Origin: Microbacterium sp. W4I20
Lineage (GTDB): Bacteria; Actinomycetota; Actinomycetes; Actinomycetales; Microbacteriaceae
Direction of reading: 5' to 3'
Length of the DNA: 64,000 bases
Assembly: GCF_030816505.1 (NCBI RefSeq)
Contig: NZ_JAUSYB010000001.1
Location: forward strand, 186,001 to 250,000
Shown here: in pieces, positions 57,047-64,000 of the stretch
Position numbering within the stretch: the stretch's first letter is position 1
Layout: the number at the start of each line of letters is the position of its first letter
The notes under the pieces: model-generated
Seen by the model: the letters and a program-made list of their open reading frames with translations, nothing else
What the model was told of the DNA's origin: nothing
Databases searched by the model: none
Program-made: the position numbers and the translations under genes

Positions 57047-58282
57047 ATGGCGGGTCCCCTCCCGCTCGGCGACCCCGCGCCCGCCGACGGCAGGCTGCCG
57101 GCAGACCTTCCGGTCGATCTCTCGGTCCCGCTCTCGGCCTACCTGCACATCCCCTTCTGCCGGGTGCGCTGCGGATACTGCGACTTCAACACCTACACGT
57201 CGACCGAACTCCGGGGTGCGAAGCAGGAGGACTACGCGGCCACGCTCCTGACCGAGATCGACCTCGCACGGCGGGTGCTCGACGAGGCTGGTGCGCTCCG
57301 TCCCCTCCACACCGTGTTCTTCGGCGGCGGCACTCCCACCCTGCTCCCGGCCGGCGACCTGGCGCGGATGCTGGACGCCACCGCATCCGCCTTCGGGCTC
57401 GCCAACGGCGCCGAGGTCACCGTCGAGGCCAATCCCGACACGGTGACTCCGGCTGTGGTCCGCACCCTCGCCGATGCAGGCGTGACACGCCTCTCGATCG
57501 GCATGCAGTCGGCGGTGCCGCACGTGCTGGCCGCGCTCGATCGCACCCACCAGCCGGAGAACGTGCGCACCGCGGTCATGGCCGCGAAGGACGCAGGCCT
57601 GGCGGTCAGCGTCGACCTCATCTACGGGGCACCGGGTGAGTCGCTCGCCGACTGGGAGCGTTCGCTCGATGCGGCGCTCGCGCTCGACTCGGAGCACATC
57701 TCCGCCTACGCCCTGATCATCGAGGACGGCACCAAGCTCGCGCGGCAGATCCGCCGCGGCGAGGTGCCGACACCCGACGAGGACCTGCAGGCCGACATGT
57801 ACGAGCTCGCCGATGCGCGCCTCGCGGCCGCAGGTTTCGACTGGTACGAGATCAGCAACTGGGCGCGCGCCTCGAGCGACGCAGGGTCGGCCGCCAATCG
57901 GTCGCGGCACAACCTGGCCTATTGGCGGGGGAGCGACTGGTGGGGGTTCGGCCCCGGGGCGCACAGTCACGTCGCCGGCCTCCGCTGGTGGAACGTGAAG
58001 CATCCCGCTGCGTACGCACAGCGGCTCGCGGCATCGGATTCGCCCGCCGCGGGGACCGAGCGGCCGGATGAGAGGGCGCGGCTCCTCGAACGGATCCTGC
58101 TGCGCAGCCGCATCCGGGAGGGGATCTCGATCGACGAAGTCGCGACCGCCAACCGGAAGCGCGTCGCCGGGCTCATCGCCGACGGGCTCGTCGATCCCGC
58201 TGCGGCTGTCAAGGGTCGCGTCCAGCTGACGCTCCGCGGACGGCTGCTGGCCGACCGCGTCGTCCGCGAGCTCACCGACTGA
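57047..58282 (+). CDS. hemW: HemW-type radical SAM heme chaperone
   Basis: A 411-aa protein. The radical SAM cluster motif is in IPFCRVRCGYCDFNTYTS, i.e. C-x3-C-x2-C near residues 39-46. FFGGGTPTLL near 88 and the EANPDT segment are HemW signatures. The C-terminal HemN-like domain follows. Such proteins were long annotated as oxygen-independent coproporphyrinogen oxidase; HemW traffics heme. It precedes hrcA. Confidence 0.94.
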   Translation: MAGPLPLGDPAPADGRLPADLPVDLSVPLSAYLHIPFCRVRCGYCDFNTYTSTELRGAKQEDYAATLLTEIDLARRVLDEAGALRPLHTVFFGGGTPTLLPAGDLARMLDATASAFGLANGAEVTVEANPDTVTPAVVRTLADAGVTRLSIGMQSAVPHVLAALDRTHQPENVRTAVMAAKDAGLAVSVDLIYGAPGESLADWERSLDAALALDSEHISAYALIIEDGTKLARQIRRGEVPTPDEDLQADMYELADARLAAAGFDWYEISNWARASSDAGSAANRSRHNLAYWRGSDWWGFGPGAHSHVAGLRWWNVKHPAAYAQRLAASDSPAAGTERPDERARLLERILLRSRIREGISIDEVATANRKRVAGLIADGLVDPAAAVKGRVQLTLRGRLLADRVVRELTD

Positions 58283-58358
58283 GTCCGCGCGGGGGGAGAT
58301 CACTCCGCGTCGTCCTCGAGCGATGTGTTCGGGGCTTCCCCGGGTTGGCGGGGTAAGA

Positions 58359-58385
58359 TTGGCACTCGGAACATCAGAGTGCCAG
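58359..58385 (+). promoter_or_regulatory. CIRCE operator of hrcA-dnaJ
   Basis: TTGGCACTC, 9-base spacer, GAGTGCCAG: the nine-base arms are nearly perfect inverted repeats and match the CIRCE consensus TTAGCACTC-N9-GAGTGCTAA at 14 of 18 arm positions. A TAAGAT -10 box overlaps its left edge (58354-58359), so HrcA binding should block transcription. Confidence 0.85.
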
Positions 58386-58418
58386 CGAGCATCCGAGTGT
58401 CAGCGGAAGGGGAAGGCG

Positions 58419-59453
58419 ATGGTCTCAGAGCGAGGACTCCAGGTTCTCCGCGCGATCGTGAAGGACTACGTCGAGACCCACGAGCCCGTCGGCAGCCGTT
58501 CGATCGTCGATCGATACTCCTTCGGCGTCTCGGCCGCGACCATCCGCAACGACATGGCTCTGCTCGAGGACGAGGAGCTCATCACCGCCCCGCACACCTC
58601 ATCGGGTCGTGTGCCCACCGACAAGGGATACCGCGTCTTCGTCGACCATCTGGCGCAGCTGCGCCCCCTGAGCGTCGCGCAGCGCACGGCGATCGAGTCC
58701 TTCCTGACCGCGCCCGCCGATCTCGACGATCTGATGATCCGCACCGTGCGCGTGCTCACGCAGCTGACCGGGCAGGTGGCCCTCGCGCAGTATCCGTCGT
58801 TCGCGCGGGCGCACATCACGCACATCGAACTGGTGGCGCTCGCCCCGAATCGGATGCTGATCGTGCTGGTCACCGATGCGGGCGGTGTGTCCCAGCGGAT
58901 GACACCGCTGCCGGTCGATGTCGACGAGACCGACGTGGCCTTGCTGCGTGCACGGCTCTCGGCCCTGATCACGGGGCAGGCGGTCAGCGACGCCGACGAG
59001 CGTCTGCAGAACCTGGTCAGCACGACCGAGCACCAGCCGCAGGATGCCGCGCTGCGCACTCTGGCGGCCGTGGTCGTCGAGGAACTCGGCGAGTTCCGCC
59101 AGGAGCGACTCGTGATGGCGGGCGCCGCGACACTCGCACGCCGCGAACAGGACTTTCGCGGCAGCATCCACCCGCTGCTGGAGGCGATCGAGGAGCAGGT
59201 GACGCTGCTGCGCCTGATGAGCGAGATGGTGACCGACGAACACGGCCTGGCGGCGAGCATCGGCACGGAGAACGCGCCGTTCGGCCTCGGCGAGGCGTCG
59301 ATCGTCGCCAGCAACTACGCCGCTCCGAGCGGCATGGCGCGAGTCGGCGTGATGGGGCCGACGCGAATGGACTATCCGAGCAACCTCGCAGCAGCACGGG
59401 CGGTCGCCCGCTACCTGTCGCGGATGCTCGACGAGGACGAGGCCGCTCGCTGA
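58419..59453 (+). CDS. hrcA: Heat-inducible transcription repressor HrcA
   Basis: A 344-aa repressor that binds CIRCE and loses activity during heat shock. The N-terminal winged helix (about 10-75) has [10 protein letters not shown] and [18 protein letters not shown], and the wing ASGRVPT-like [13 protein letters not shown]. The HrcA GAF-like C-terminal domain follows ([27 protein letters not shown]). A CIRCE site lies upstream, implying autoregulation of hrcA and dnaJ. ATG 58419 follows GGAAGG. Confidence 0.96.
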   Translation: MVSERGLQVLRAIVKDYVETHEPVGSRSIVDRYSFGVSAATIRNDMALLEDEELITAPHTSSGRVPTDKGYRVFVDHLAQLRPLSVAQRTAIESFLTAPADLDDLMIRTVRVLTQLTGQVALAQYPSFARAHITHIELVALAPNRMLIVLVTDAGGVSQRMTPLPVDVDETDVALLRARLSALITGQAVSDADERLQNLVSTTEHQPQDAALRTLAAVVVEELGEFRQERLVMAGAATLARREQDFRGSIHPLLEAIEEQVTLLRLMSEMVTDEHGLAASIGTENAPFGLGEASIVASNYAAPSGMARVGVMGPTRMDYPSNLAAARAVARYLSRMLDEDEAAR

Positions 59454-59490
59454 GGCGAGGGTCACGAGAGACACATCCAGAAAGGCGATT

Positions 59491-60606
59491 GTGGCGGACC
59501 ACTATGAGGTTCTCGGGGTGTCCCGGGACGCTTCCACCGATGAGATCAAGAAGGCGTACCGACGCCTTGCGCGGCAGCTCCACCCCGATGTGAACCCGGG
59601 AGACGACGCGGCGGAGAAGTTCAAGCTCGTCACCCACGCGTACGACGTGCTCAGCGACGACGAGTCGCGGCAGCGGTACGACATGGGCGGCGGAGACGGC
59701 GCCGCCGGGAACTTCCAGGGCTTCGGCGGCTTCGGCGACATCTTCGAGACGTTCTTCGGTGCCGCCCAGGGCGCCGGACGCGGCGGTCGTCCGCGATCAC
59801 GCCGTGAGCGCGGCCAGGACGCGCTGGTTCGCGTCACCCTCGACCTCGGCGACGTCGTCTTCGGCGCGCACCGCGACATCGAGGTCGACACCGCGATCCT
59901 CTGCGAGACCTGCCAGGGTTCGTGCTGTCAGCCGGGAACCTCGCCGGTCACCTGCGACATCTGCGGCGGGTCCGGTCACGTGCAGCGCCAGGTGCGCAGC
60001 CTGCTGGGCAACGTCGTGACCTCTCAGCCATGCGGCACCTGCGAGGGCTACGGGACCACCATCCCGTTCCCGTGCGGCACCTGCGGTGGTCAGGGACGCG
60101 TGCGCTCCCGTCGCACCGTGTCGCTCGACATCCCGGCCGGCGTCGAGACCGGTCTGCGCCTGCAGCTGCCCGGCTCGGGCGAGGTGGGCAGGGCCGGCGG
60201 CCCGAACGGCGACCTGTACGTCGAGGTCACCGTGAACGCGCACCAGGCCTTCAGCCGTGAGGGCGACGATCTGCTCGCGACCCTCGAGGTGTCGATGACC
60301 GATGCGATCCTCGGCACCGAGACGTCCATCCAGGGACTGGACGGCGAGGTCGACCTCGAGATCCGCGCGGGCGTGCAGTCCGGCGACGTGCTCACGATCA
60401 AGGGCCGTGGCATCACTCCGCTCCGCGGATCGCAGCGCGGAGACCTGCGCGTGGGCGTGCAGGTCGTCACGCCGACGAAGCTCGATTCCGCGCAGCGCGC
60501 GCTGATCGAGGACTTCGCCAAGAAGGCGAAGGCTCCGGGCCCCCAGTTGGCGCAGTTCCAGCAGGGGCTCTTCTCCAAGCTCCGCGACCGCTTCCGCACG
60601 CACTGA
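59491..60606 (+). CDS. dnaJ: Chaperone protein DnaJ
   Basis: A 371-aa co-chaperone of DnaK. The J domain (1-65) has the HPD motif in [12 protein letters not shown] Gly/Phe-rich linker follows, then four zinc-binding repeats: CETCQGSC (near 141), [16 protein letters not shown] and CGTCGGQG. In the first, the final glycine of the usual CxxCxGxG is a cysteine. The C-terminal substrate-binding domain is complete. GTG start at 59491 with GAAAGGCGA upstream. It lies 37 bases after hrcA; this second DnaJ type (DnaJ2) is commonly hrcA-linked. Confidence 0.96.
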   Translation: MADHYEVLGVSRDASTDEIKKAYRRLARQLHPDVNPGDDAAEKFKLVTHAYDVLSDDESRQRYDMGGGDGAAGNFQGFGGFGDIFETFFGAAQGAGRGGRPRSRRERGQDALVRVTLDLGDVVFGAHRDIEVDTAILCETCQGSCCQPGTSPVTCDICGGSGHVQRQVRSLLGNVVTSQPCGTCEGYGTTIPFPCGTCGGQGRVRSRRTVSLDIPAGVETGLRLQLPGSGEVGRAGGPNGDLYVEVTVNAHQAFSREGDDLLATLEVSMTDAILGTETSIQGLDGEVDLEIRAGVQSGDVLTIKGRGITPLRGSQRGDLRVGVQVVTPTKLDSAQRALIEDFAKKAKAPGPQLAQFQQGLFSKLRDRFRTH

Positions 60607-60608
60607 TC

Positions 60609-61337
60609 GTGGCGCTGCACTTCCTCGTCGAGTCCTCGACCGACGCCGCGGTCGGAGACATGGTGTCGCTCACCGGCGCCGAGGCGAAGCATGCGGCCGT
60701 GGTGCGGCGTCTCCGCGTCGGCGAAGCGGTGACGGTCGGCGACGGCTCCGGCGTGTGGCTGTCCGGGCTCGCCGAGGAGGTGTCTCCGACGCGCGTCGAC
60801 GTGCGGGTCGCCGAGCGCGTGGAGCATCCTGCGCCGACGCCCCGCATCGTCCTCGTGCAGGCTCTCGCCAAGGGCGACCGCGACGAGCTCGCGGTGCAGG
60901 CCGCGTGCGAGCTCGGCGTGGACGAGATCGTCCCCTGGCAGGCGAGTCGCAGCGTGTCGCGCTGGGAGGGACCGAAGGCCGCGAAGGGACGCGAGCGCTG
61001 GGCGTCGATCGTCCGTGAGGCGGCCAAGCAGGCGCACCGCGCGTGGGTGCCCGAGGTCGCAGCTCCCGTCACCACCGGGCAGCTCGCCGAACGGGCGGAC
61101 GCGCAGCGGGTGCTGCTGCTCGACCCCACGGCATCCGTCCGTCTCTCCGAGGTGCGGCCGGACGGACGCGACATCGTGCTCGTCGTCGGACCGGAGGGCG
61201 GCATCTCCGATGAGGAGCTGGCGCGGCTCACGGATGCCGAGGCGGAGCGAGTCCTGCTCGGCGATACCGTGCTGCGCACCTCGACTGCGGGACCCGCTGC
61301 GATCGCCGTGCTGTCGGTAGCACTCGGACGCTGGTGA
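60609..61337 (+). CDS. rsmE: 16S rRNA (uracil1498-N3)-methyltransferase RsmE
   Basis: A 242-aa SPOUT-class methyltransferase. The SAM-knot segment IVLVVGPEGGISDEEL near 191 and LGDTVLRTSTAGPAAI near 218 are characteristic. The N-terminal PUA-like part has AKHAAVVRRLRVGEAV. It modifies U1498 of 16S rRNA. The GTG start lies two bases after the dnaJ stop, so translation is coupled to dnaJ. Confidence 0.95.
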   Translation: MALHFLVESSTDAAVGDMVSLTGAEAKHAAVVRRLRVGEAVTVGDGSGVWLSGLAEEVSPTRVDVRVAERVEHPAPTPRIVLVQALAKGDRDELAVQAACELGVDEIVPWQASRSVSRWEGPKAAKGRERWASIVREAAKQAHRAWVPEVAAPVTTGQLAERADAQRVLLLDPTASVRLSEVRPDGRDIVLVVGPEGGISDEELARLTDAEAERVLLGDTVLRTSTAGPAAIAVLSVALGRW

Positions 61338-61376
61338 CGCTCGTCCGCCCCACCGGCCGGTGTACGCGCCGGTCGG

Positions 61377-61382
61377 TAGACT
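61377..61382 (+). promoter_or_regulatory. -10 box of the HIT gene (leaderless)
   Basis: TAGACT seven bases before ATG 61390. Confidence 0.55.
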
Positions 61383-61389
61383 TGACCCC

Positions 61390-61740
61390 ATGACGGAACC
61401 CTCGATCTTCACGCGCATTCTCGACGGGGAGATCCCTGCGGAGATCCTCGCCGAGACCGATCGCCTGTTCGCGATCCGAGACATCGCGCCCCAGGCGCCC
61501 GTGCATCTGCTCGTCGTGCCCAAGACCGCCGACTACCGCGACGTGACCGAGGTCGCCGCCGCAGATCCGTCGCTGCTCGCCGAGATCGTCGCCTTTGCGA
61601 ACGAGCTCGCGGGGCAGCACACGGACGACGGCGACTTCCGTCTCATCTTCAACACCGGCGCCAACGCCGGACAGACCGTGTTCCACGTCCACGCGCATGT
61701 GCTGGGCGGCGGACTTACCGAGAAGAGTGTCGGTGCCTGA
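61390..61740 (+). CDS. HIT family nucleotide-binding protein
   Basis: A 116-aa HinT-like protein with the histidine triad HVHAHV near 100, catalytic in hydrolysis of nucleoside phosphoramidates or adenylated compounds. FTRILDGEIPAEILAE is the usual N-terminus. Its 3' end overlaps the phoH start by 8 bases (different frame). Confidence 0.95.
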   Translation: MTEPSIFTRILDGEIPAEILAETDRLFAIRDIAPQAPVHLLVVPKTADYRDVTEVAAADPSLLAEIVAFANELAGQHTDDGDFRLIFNTGANAGQTVFHVHAHVLGGGLTEKSVGA

Positions 61741-62866
61741 GAATCACGAACCGCAGGAACGCAGCCTGGGGGGACCGACGCCGGAGTCGGTCGAGAAGAT
61801 CTACGTCGACGGCGTCGCCATGGTGCAGCTGCTCGGCCCGCAGGATCGTCTGCTGCGGATGCTCGAGAAGGAGCACCCCGAGGTGCAGGTGCTCGTCCGC
61901 GGCAACGAGATCACGCTCAGCGGCACGCGGGATGCGGTCGGCGGGGCGAAGAGCCTGGTCGACGAACTGCTGACGATGACCAGGGCGGGCCACGATCTGG
62001 CGCCCAGCGACGTCTCGAACTCGGCGCAGATGCTGCGCCAGGAGGGCGGCCCCCGTCCTAGCGAGGTGCTCGGGGAGGCAATCCTCTCCACCCGGGGCAA
62101 GGTCATCCGTCCGAAGACCCTGGGACAGAAGGAGTACGTCGACGCGATCGAGGAGAACACGATCGTCTTCGGCATCGGTCCCGCCGGAACGGGCAAGACC
62201 TACCTCGCGATGGCGAAGGCCGTGCAGGCTCTGCAGCGCAAGGAAGTCACCCGCATCATCCTCACCCGTCCGGCGGTCGAAGCGGGGGAGCGCCTGGGGT
62301 TCCTGCCCGGCACGCTCACCGACAAGATCGACCCGTATCTCCGGCCGCTCTACGACGCGCTCAACGAGATGATGGATCCCGAGATCGTCCCTCGCCTGAT
62401 GGCGACCGGAACGATCGAGGTCGCCCCGCTCGCCTACATGCGCGGACGCACGCTCAACGACTCGTTCGTCGTGCTCGACGAGGCGCAGAACACCACGCCC
62501 GAGCAGATGAAGATGTTCCTGACGCGACTCGGCTTCGGTACCAGGATGGTCGTCACCGGCGACATCACGCAGGTCGACCTGCCGCAGGGGTCGTCGGGTC
62601 TGCGTCTCGTCACGCGTGTGCTGGACGGGATCGACGACATCCACTTCTCGCGTCTCACCAGCGCCGACGTGGTGCGCCACTCGCTCGTCGGTCGCATCGT
62701 CGACGCCTACAGCGAGTATGACGAGAAGCGCACGGCACAGCGGTTCGAGCGTGAGCAGGCGGCCGCCCTTCGGCAGGCTCAGGGACCGGATGCAAGGACC
62801 GAACGACGCGGCGGCGCTGCCCGCCCAGGACCCCGTGACCGGATGCCGAAGCGAGGCCTCTCCTGA
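61733..62866 (+). CDS. phoH: PhoH family ATPase with repeat-derived C-terminal tail
   Basis: A 377-aa PhoH-like ATPase. A KH-like N-terminal part is followed by the Walker A motif GPAGTGKT near 149 and the Walker B-like VVLDEAQN near 247. GTG 61733 gives MPENHEPQERSL; it overlaps the HIT gene. The last 30 or so residues (RQAQGPDARTERRGG and beyond) come from a copy of the dispersed CCTTCG-GGCTCAGG repeat at 62766-62787, so the natural C-terminus probably ended soon after FEREQAA. PhoH function is thought to be RNA-related. Confidence 0.92.
   Translation: MPENHEPQERSLGGPTPESVEKIYVDGVAMVQLLGPQDRLLRMLEKEHPEVQVLVRGNEITLSGTRDAVGGAKSLVDELLTMTRAGHDLAPSDVSNSAQMLRQEGGPRPSEVLGEAILSTRGKVIRPKTLGQKEYVDAIEENTIVFGIGPAGTGKTYLAMAKAVQALQRKEVTRIILTRPAVEAGERLGFLPGTLTDKIDPYLRPLYDALNEMMDPEIVPRLMATGTIEVAPLAYMRGRTLNDSFVVLDEAQNTTPEQMKMFLTRLGFGTRMVVTGDITQVDLPQGSSGLRLVTRVLDGIDDIHFSRLTSADVVRHSLVGRIVDAYSEYDEKRTAQRFEREQAAALRQAQGPDARTERRGGAARPGPRDRMPKRGLS
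62766..62787 (+). repeat. Dispersed repeat copy inside the phoH 3' end
   Basis: CCCTTCGGCAGGCTCAGGGA plus two bases, one mismatch from the copy at 56258-56279. It is translated as part of PhoH. Confidence 0.8.
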
Positions 62867-62882
62867 TGAAACGAGCACAGGC

Positions 62883-63341
62883 ATGATCGAGATCAACAAC
62901 GAGTCGGCCATCGGCATCGACGAGACCGTCCTGCAGCGGCTCACCGACTTCAACCTGGAGCAGCTGCACGTGAGCCCCGACGCCGAGGTGGCCATCGTGC
63001 TCGTCGACGAGGGCGCCATGGAGGCTCTGCATGTGCAGTGGATGGACGAGCCCGGCCCGACCGACGTCCTGAGCTTCCCGATGGACGAACTGCGCCCCGG
63101 CACCGAGGACCGCCCGACGGCGCCCGGCCTGCTCGGCGACATCGTCCTCTGCCCGCAGGTCGCCGAGACCCAGGCGCAGGCGGCGGGTCACGGACTGATG
63201 GACGAGCTGATCCTGCTCACCACCCACGGTCTGCTGCACCTGCTGGGCTTCGACCACGCCGAGCCCGACGAGGAGCGTGAGATGTTCGGGCTGCAGAAGG
63301 AGCTCATCCAGGGCTTCGCTGCGGCTGAACGCCGCCGATGA
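62883..63341 (+). CDS. ybeY: Endoribonuclease YbeY
   Basis: A 152-aa single-strand-specific endoribonuclease for 16S rRNA 3' maturation. The zinc-binding signature HGLLHLLGFDH is near 116-126. Start ATG 62883 gives MIEINNESAIGID; earlier frames overlap phoH. It lies 16 bases after phoH. Its stop overlaps the CNNM start by four bases. Confidence 0.96.
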   Translation: MIEINNESAIGIDETVLQRLTDFNLEQLHVSPDAEVAIVLVDEGAMEALHVQWMDEPGPTDVLSFPMDELRPGTEDRPTAPGLLGDIVLCPQVAETQAQAAGHGLMDELILLTTHGLLHLLGFDHAEPDEEREMFGLQKELIQGFAAAERRR

Positions 63342-64000
63342 CAGCGACTCTCCTGCTCATCGCCGCCGTGCTGCTGGTGGCGTTCGGCGGTCTGATGTCG
63401 GCGATCGACGCGGCGTACGGTGTCGCCTCCCGCGGCAATCTGGCCGACATGGCGACCGAGGGAAGACGTGCCAAGGCCCTCGGCCGCATCGCCGCCGACC
63501 TCGACGCCCACGTCAACGCGGTCGCCTTCATCCGCGTGCTCGCCGAGGTCACGGCCGCGGTGCTCGTGACCGTCGCCTTTACGATCCTCATCGACAACAA
63601 CTGGTGGGCGATGCTCGCCGCCGCACTCCTCATGACGGCGATCACGTTCGTCCTCGTTGGCGCGAGCCCCCGATCCTTCGGGCGACAGCACGCGGAGGGG
63701 ATGATCCGCGGGACCGCGTCGATCGTGCGCGGCCTGCGCATCTTCCTCGGTCCGATCGCCCAGGGACTCGTCGTACTCGGCAACCGGGTCACCCCCGGCA
63801 CCGGGCGCAGCTCCTTCACCAGCGAGGATCAACTGCTCAGCATGGTCGACGAGGCGGCATCCAACGACCTCATCGAAGAAGACGACCGCGACCTCATCCA
63901 CTCCGTCTTCGACTTCACTGACCAGTTCGTGCGGGCGGTCATGGTGCCGCGCACCGAGATGGTGACGGTCGACGCCACCGCGACCACCGACGAGGCGATG
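63338..64000 (+). CDS. CNNM/CBS (hemolysin family) transporter-like protein, N-terminal part
   Basis: Open to the right edge: 221 codons with no stop. The start ATG 63338 overlaps the ybeY stop. The N-terminus MTATLLLIAAVLLVAFGGLM begins a DUF21/CNNM domain with three to four TM helices up to about residue 145, including SAIDAAYGVASRG. The first cytosolic part, DLIHSVFDFTDQFVRAVMVPRTEMVTVD, is the run into the CBS domain pair. Related proteins export magnesium or cobalt, and in this position, after ybeY and before era, the gene is common. The end is not in the window. Confidence 0.93.
   Translation, partial: MTATLLLIAAVLLVAFGGLMSAIDAAYGVASRGNLADMATEGRRAKALGRIAADLDAHVNAVAFIRVLAEVTAAVLVTVAFTILIDNNWWAMLAAALLMTAITFVLVGASPRSFGRQHAEGMIRGTASIVRGLRIFLGPIAQGLVVLGNRVTPGTGRSSFTSEDQLLSMVDEAASNDLIEEDDRDLIHSVFDFTDQFVRAVMVPRTEMVTVDATATTDEAM

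Overview
The window is chromosomal DNA of a high-GC actinobacterium, most likely Microbacteriaceae and close to Microbacterium. This rests on gene order (DUF4233-ndk, rne-rplU-rpmA-obg-proB-proA-nadD-rsfS, leuS-comEA-comEC-holA-rpsT, lepA-hemW-hrcA-dnaJ-rsmE-HIT-phoH-ybeY-CNNM), frequent GTG starts, start codons placed 6-7 nt after a TAnnnT -10 box (leaderless transcripts), and no encoded CCA on the tRNA. No database search was possible, so the genus is an inference.

Layout. 1-12,817: housekeeping backbone (nucleotide metabolism, RNase E/G, ribosomal proteins L21/L27, ObgE, proline and NAD synthesis, RsfS) ending in small lineage proteins. 12,953-28,757: a 15.8 kb block bounded by a 35-bp perfect direct repeat that is the 3' part of tRNA-Ala(GGC). 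The intact tRNA is at the right end and the orphan 3' piece is at the left end, each followed by its own hairpin terminator. This is the geometry of an element integrated into a tRNA 3' end, although no integrase is visible. 28,934-37,254: metabolic and envelope genes (flavoprotein, membrane proteins, GH3, a DedA-App1-glycosylase operon, PabB). 37,274-44,367: leuS, comEA, comEC, holA, rpsT. 44,590-53,626: sugar and oligopeptide accessory genes (GH1 glucosidase with MFS transporter, hydrolase, ABC importer). 53,900-64,000: lepA to ybeY and the start of a CNNM/CBS protein, interrupted by a GIY-YIG gene, dispersed repeats and DUF1990.

The block at 13-28 kb is the most unusual part. It holds two divergent operons. 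Leftward: a lipoprotein, a TIR-TM-beta-propeller protein, and a four-TM protein with a TrkA-N-like domain, an RyR-like domain and PGDYG-like repeats. Rightward: TM-PASTA-PASTA-NPCBM, a secreted VWA-SGNH protein anchored by a C-terminal TM, a degenerate TIR-like-TM-propeller protein, and an intact TIR-TM-propeller protein. Positive-inside charges and an even number of cysteines, found almost only on the C-terminal side of each membrane anchor, suggest the propellers are outside the cell and the TIR domains inside, an architecture like a Toll-like receptor. I infer a surface-sensing, TIR-signalling conflict or defence system; the function is unproven.

Elsewhere the genes act in ordinary pathways: ProB and ProA make proline, HrcA with a CIRCE operator controls hrcA-dnaJ, ComEA/ComEC handle DNA uptake, and a four-gene Dpp-type operon imports peptides.
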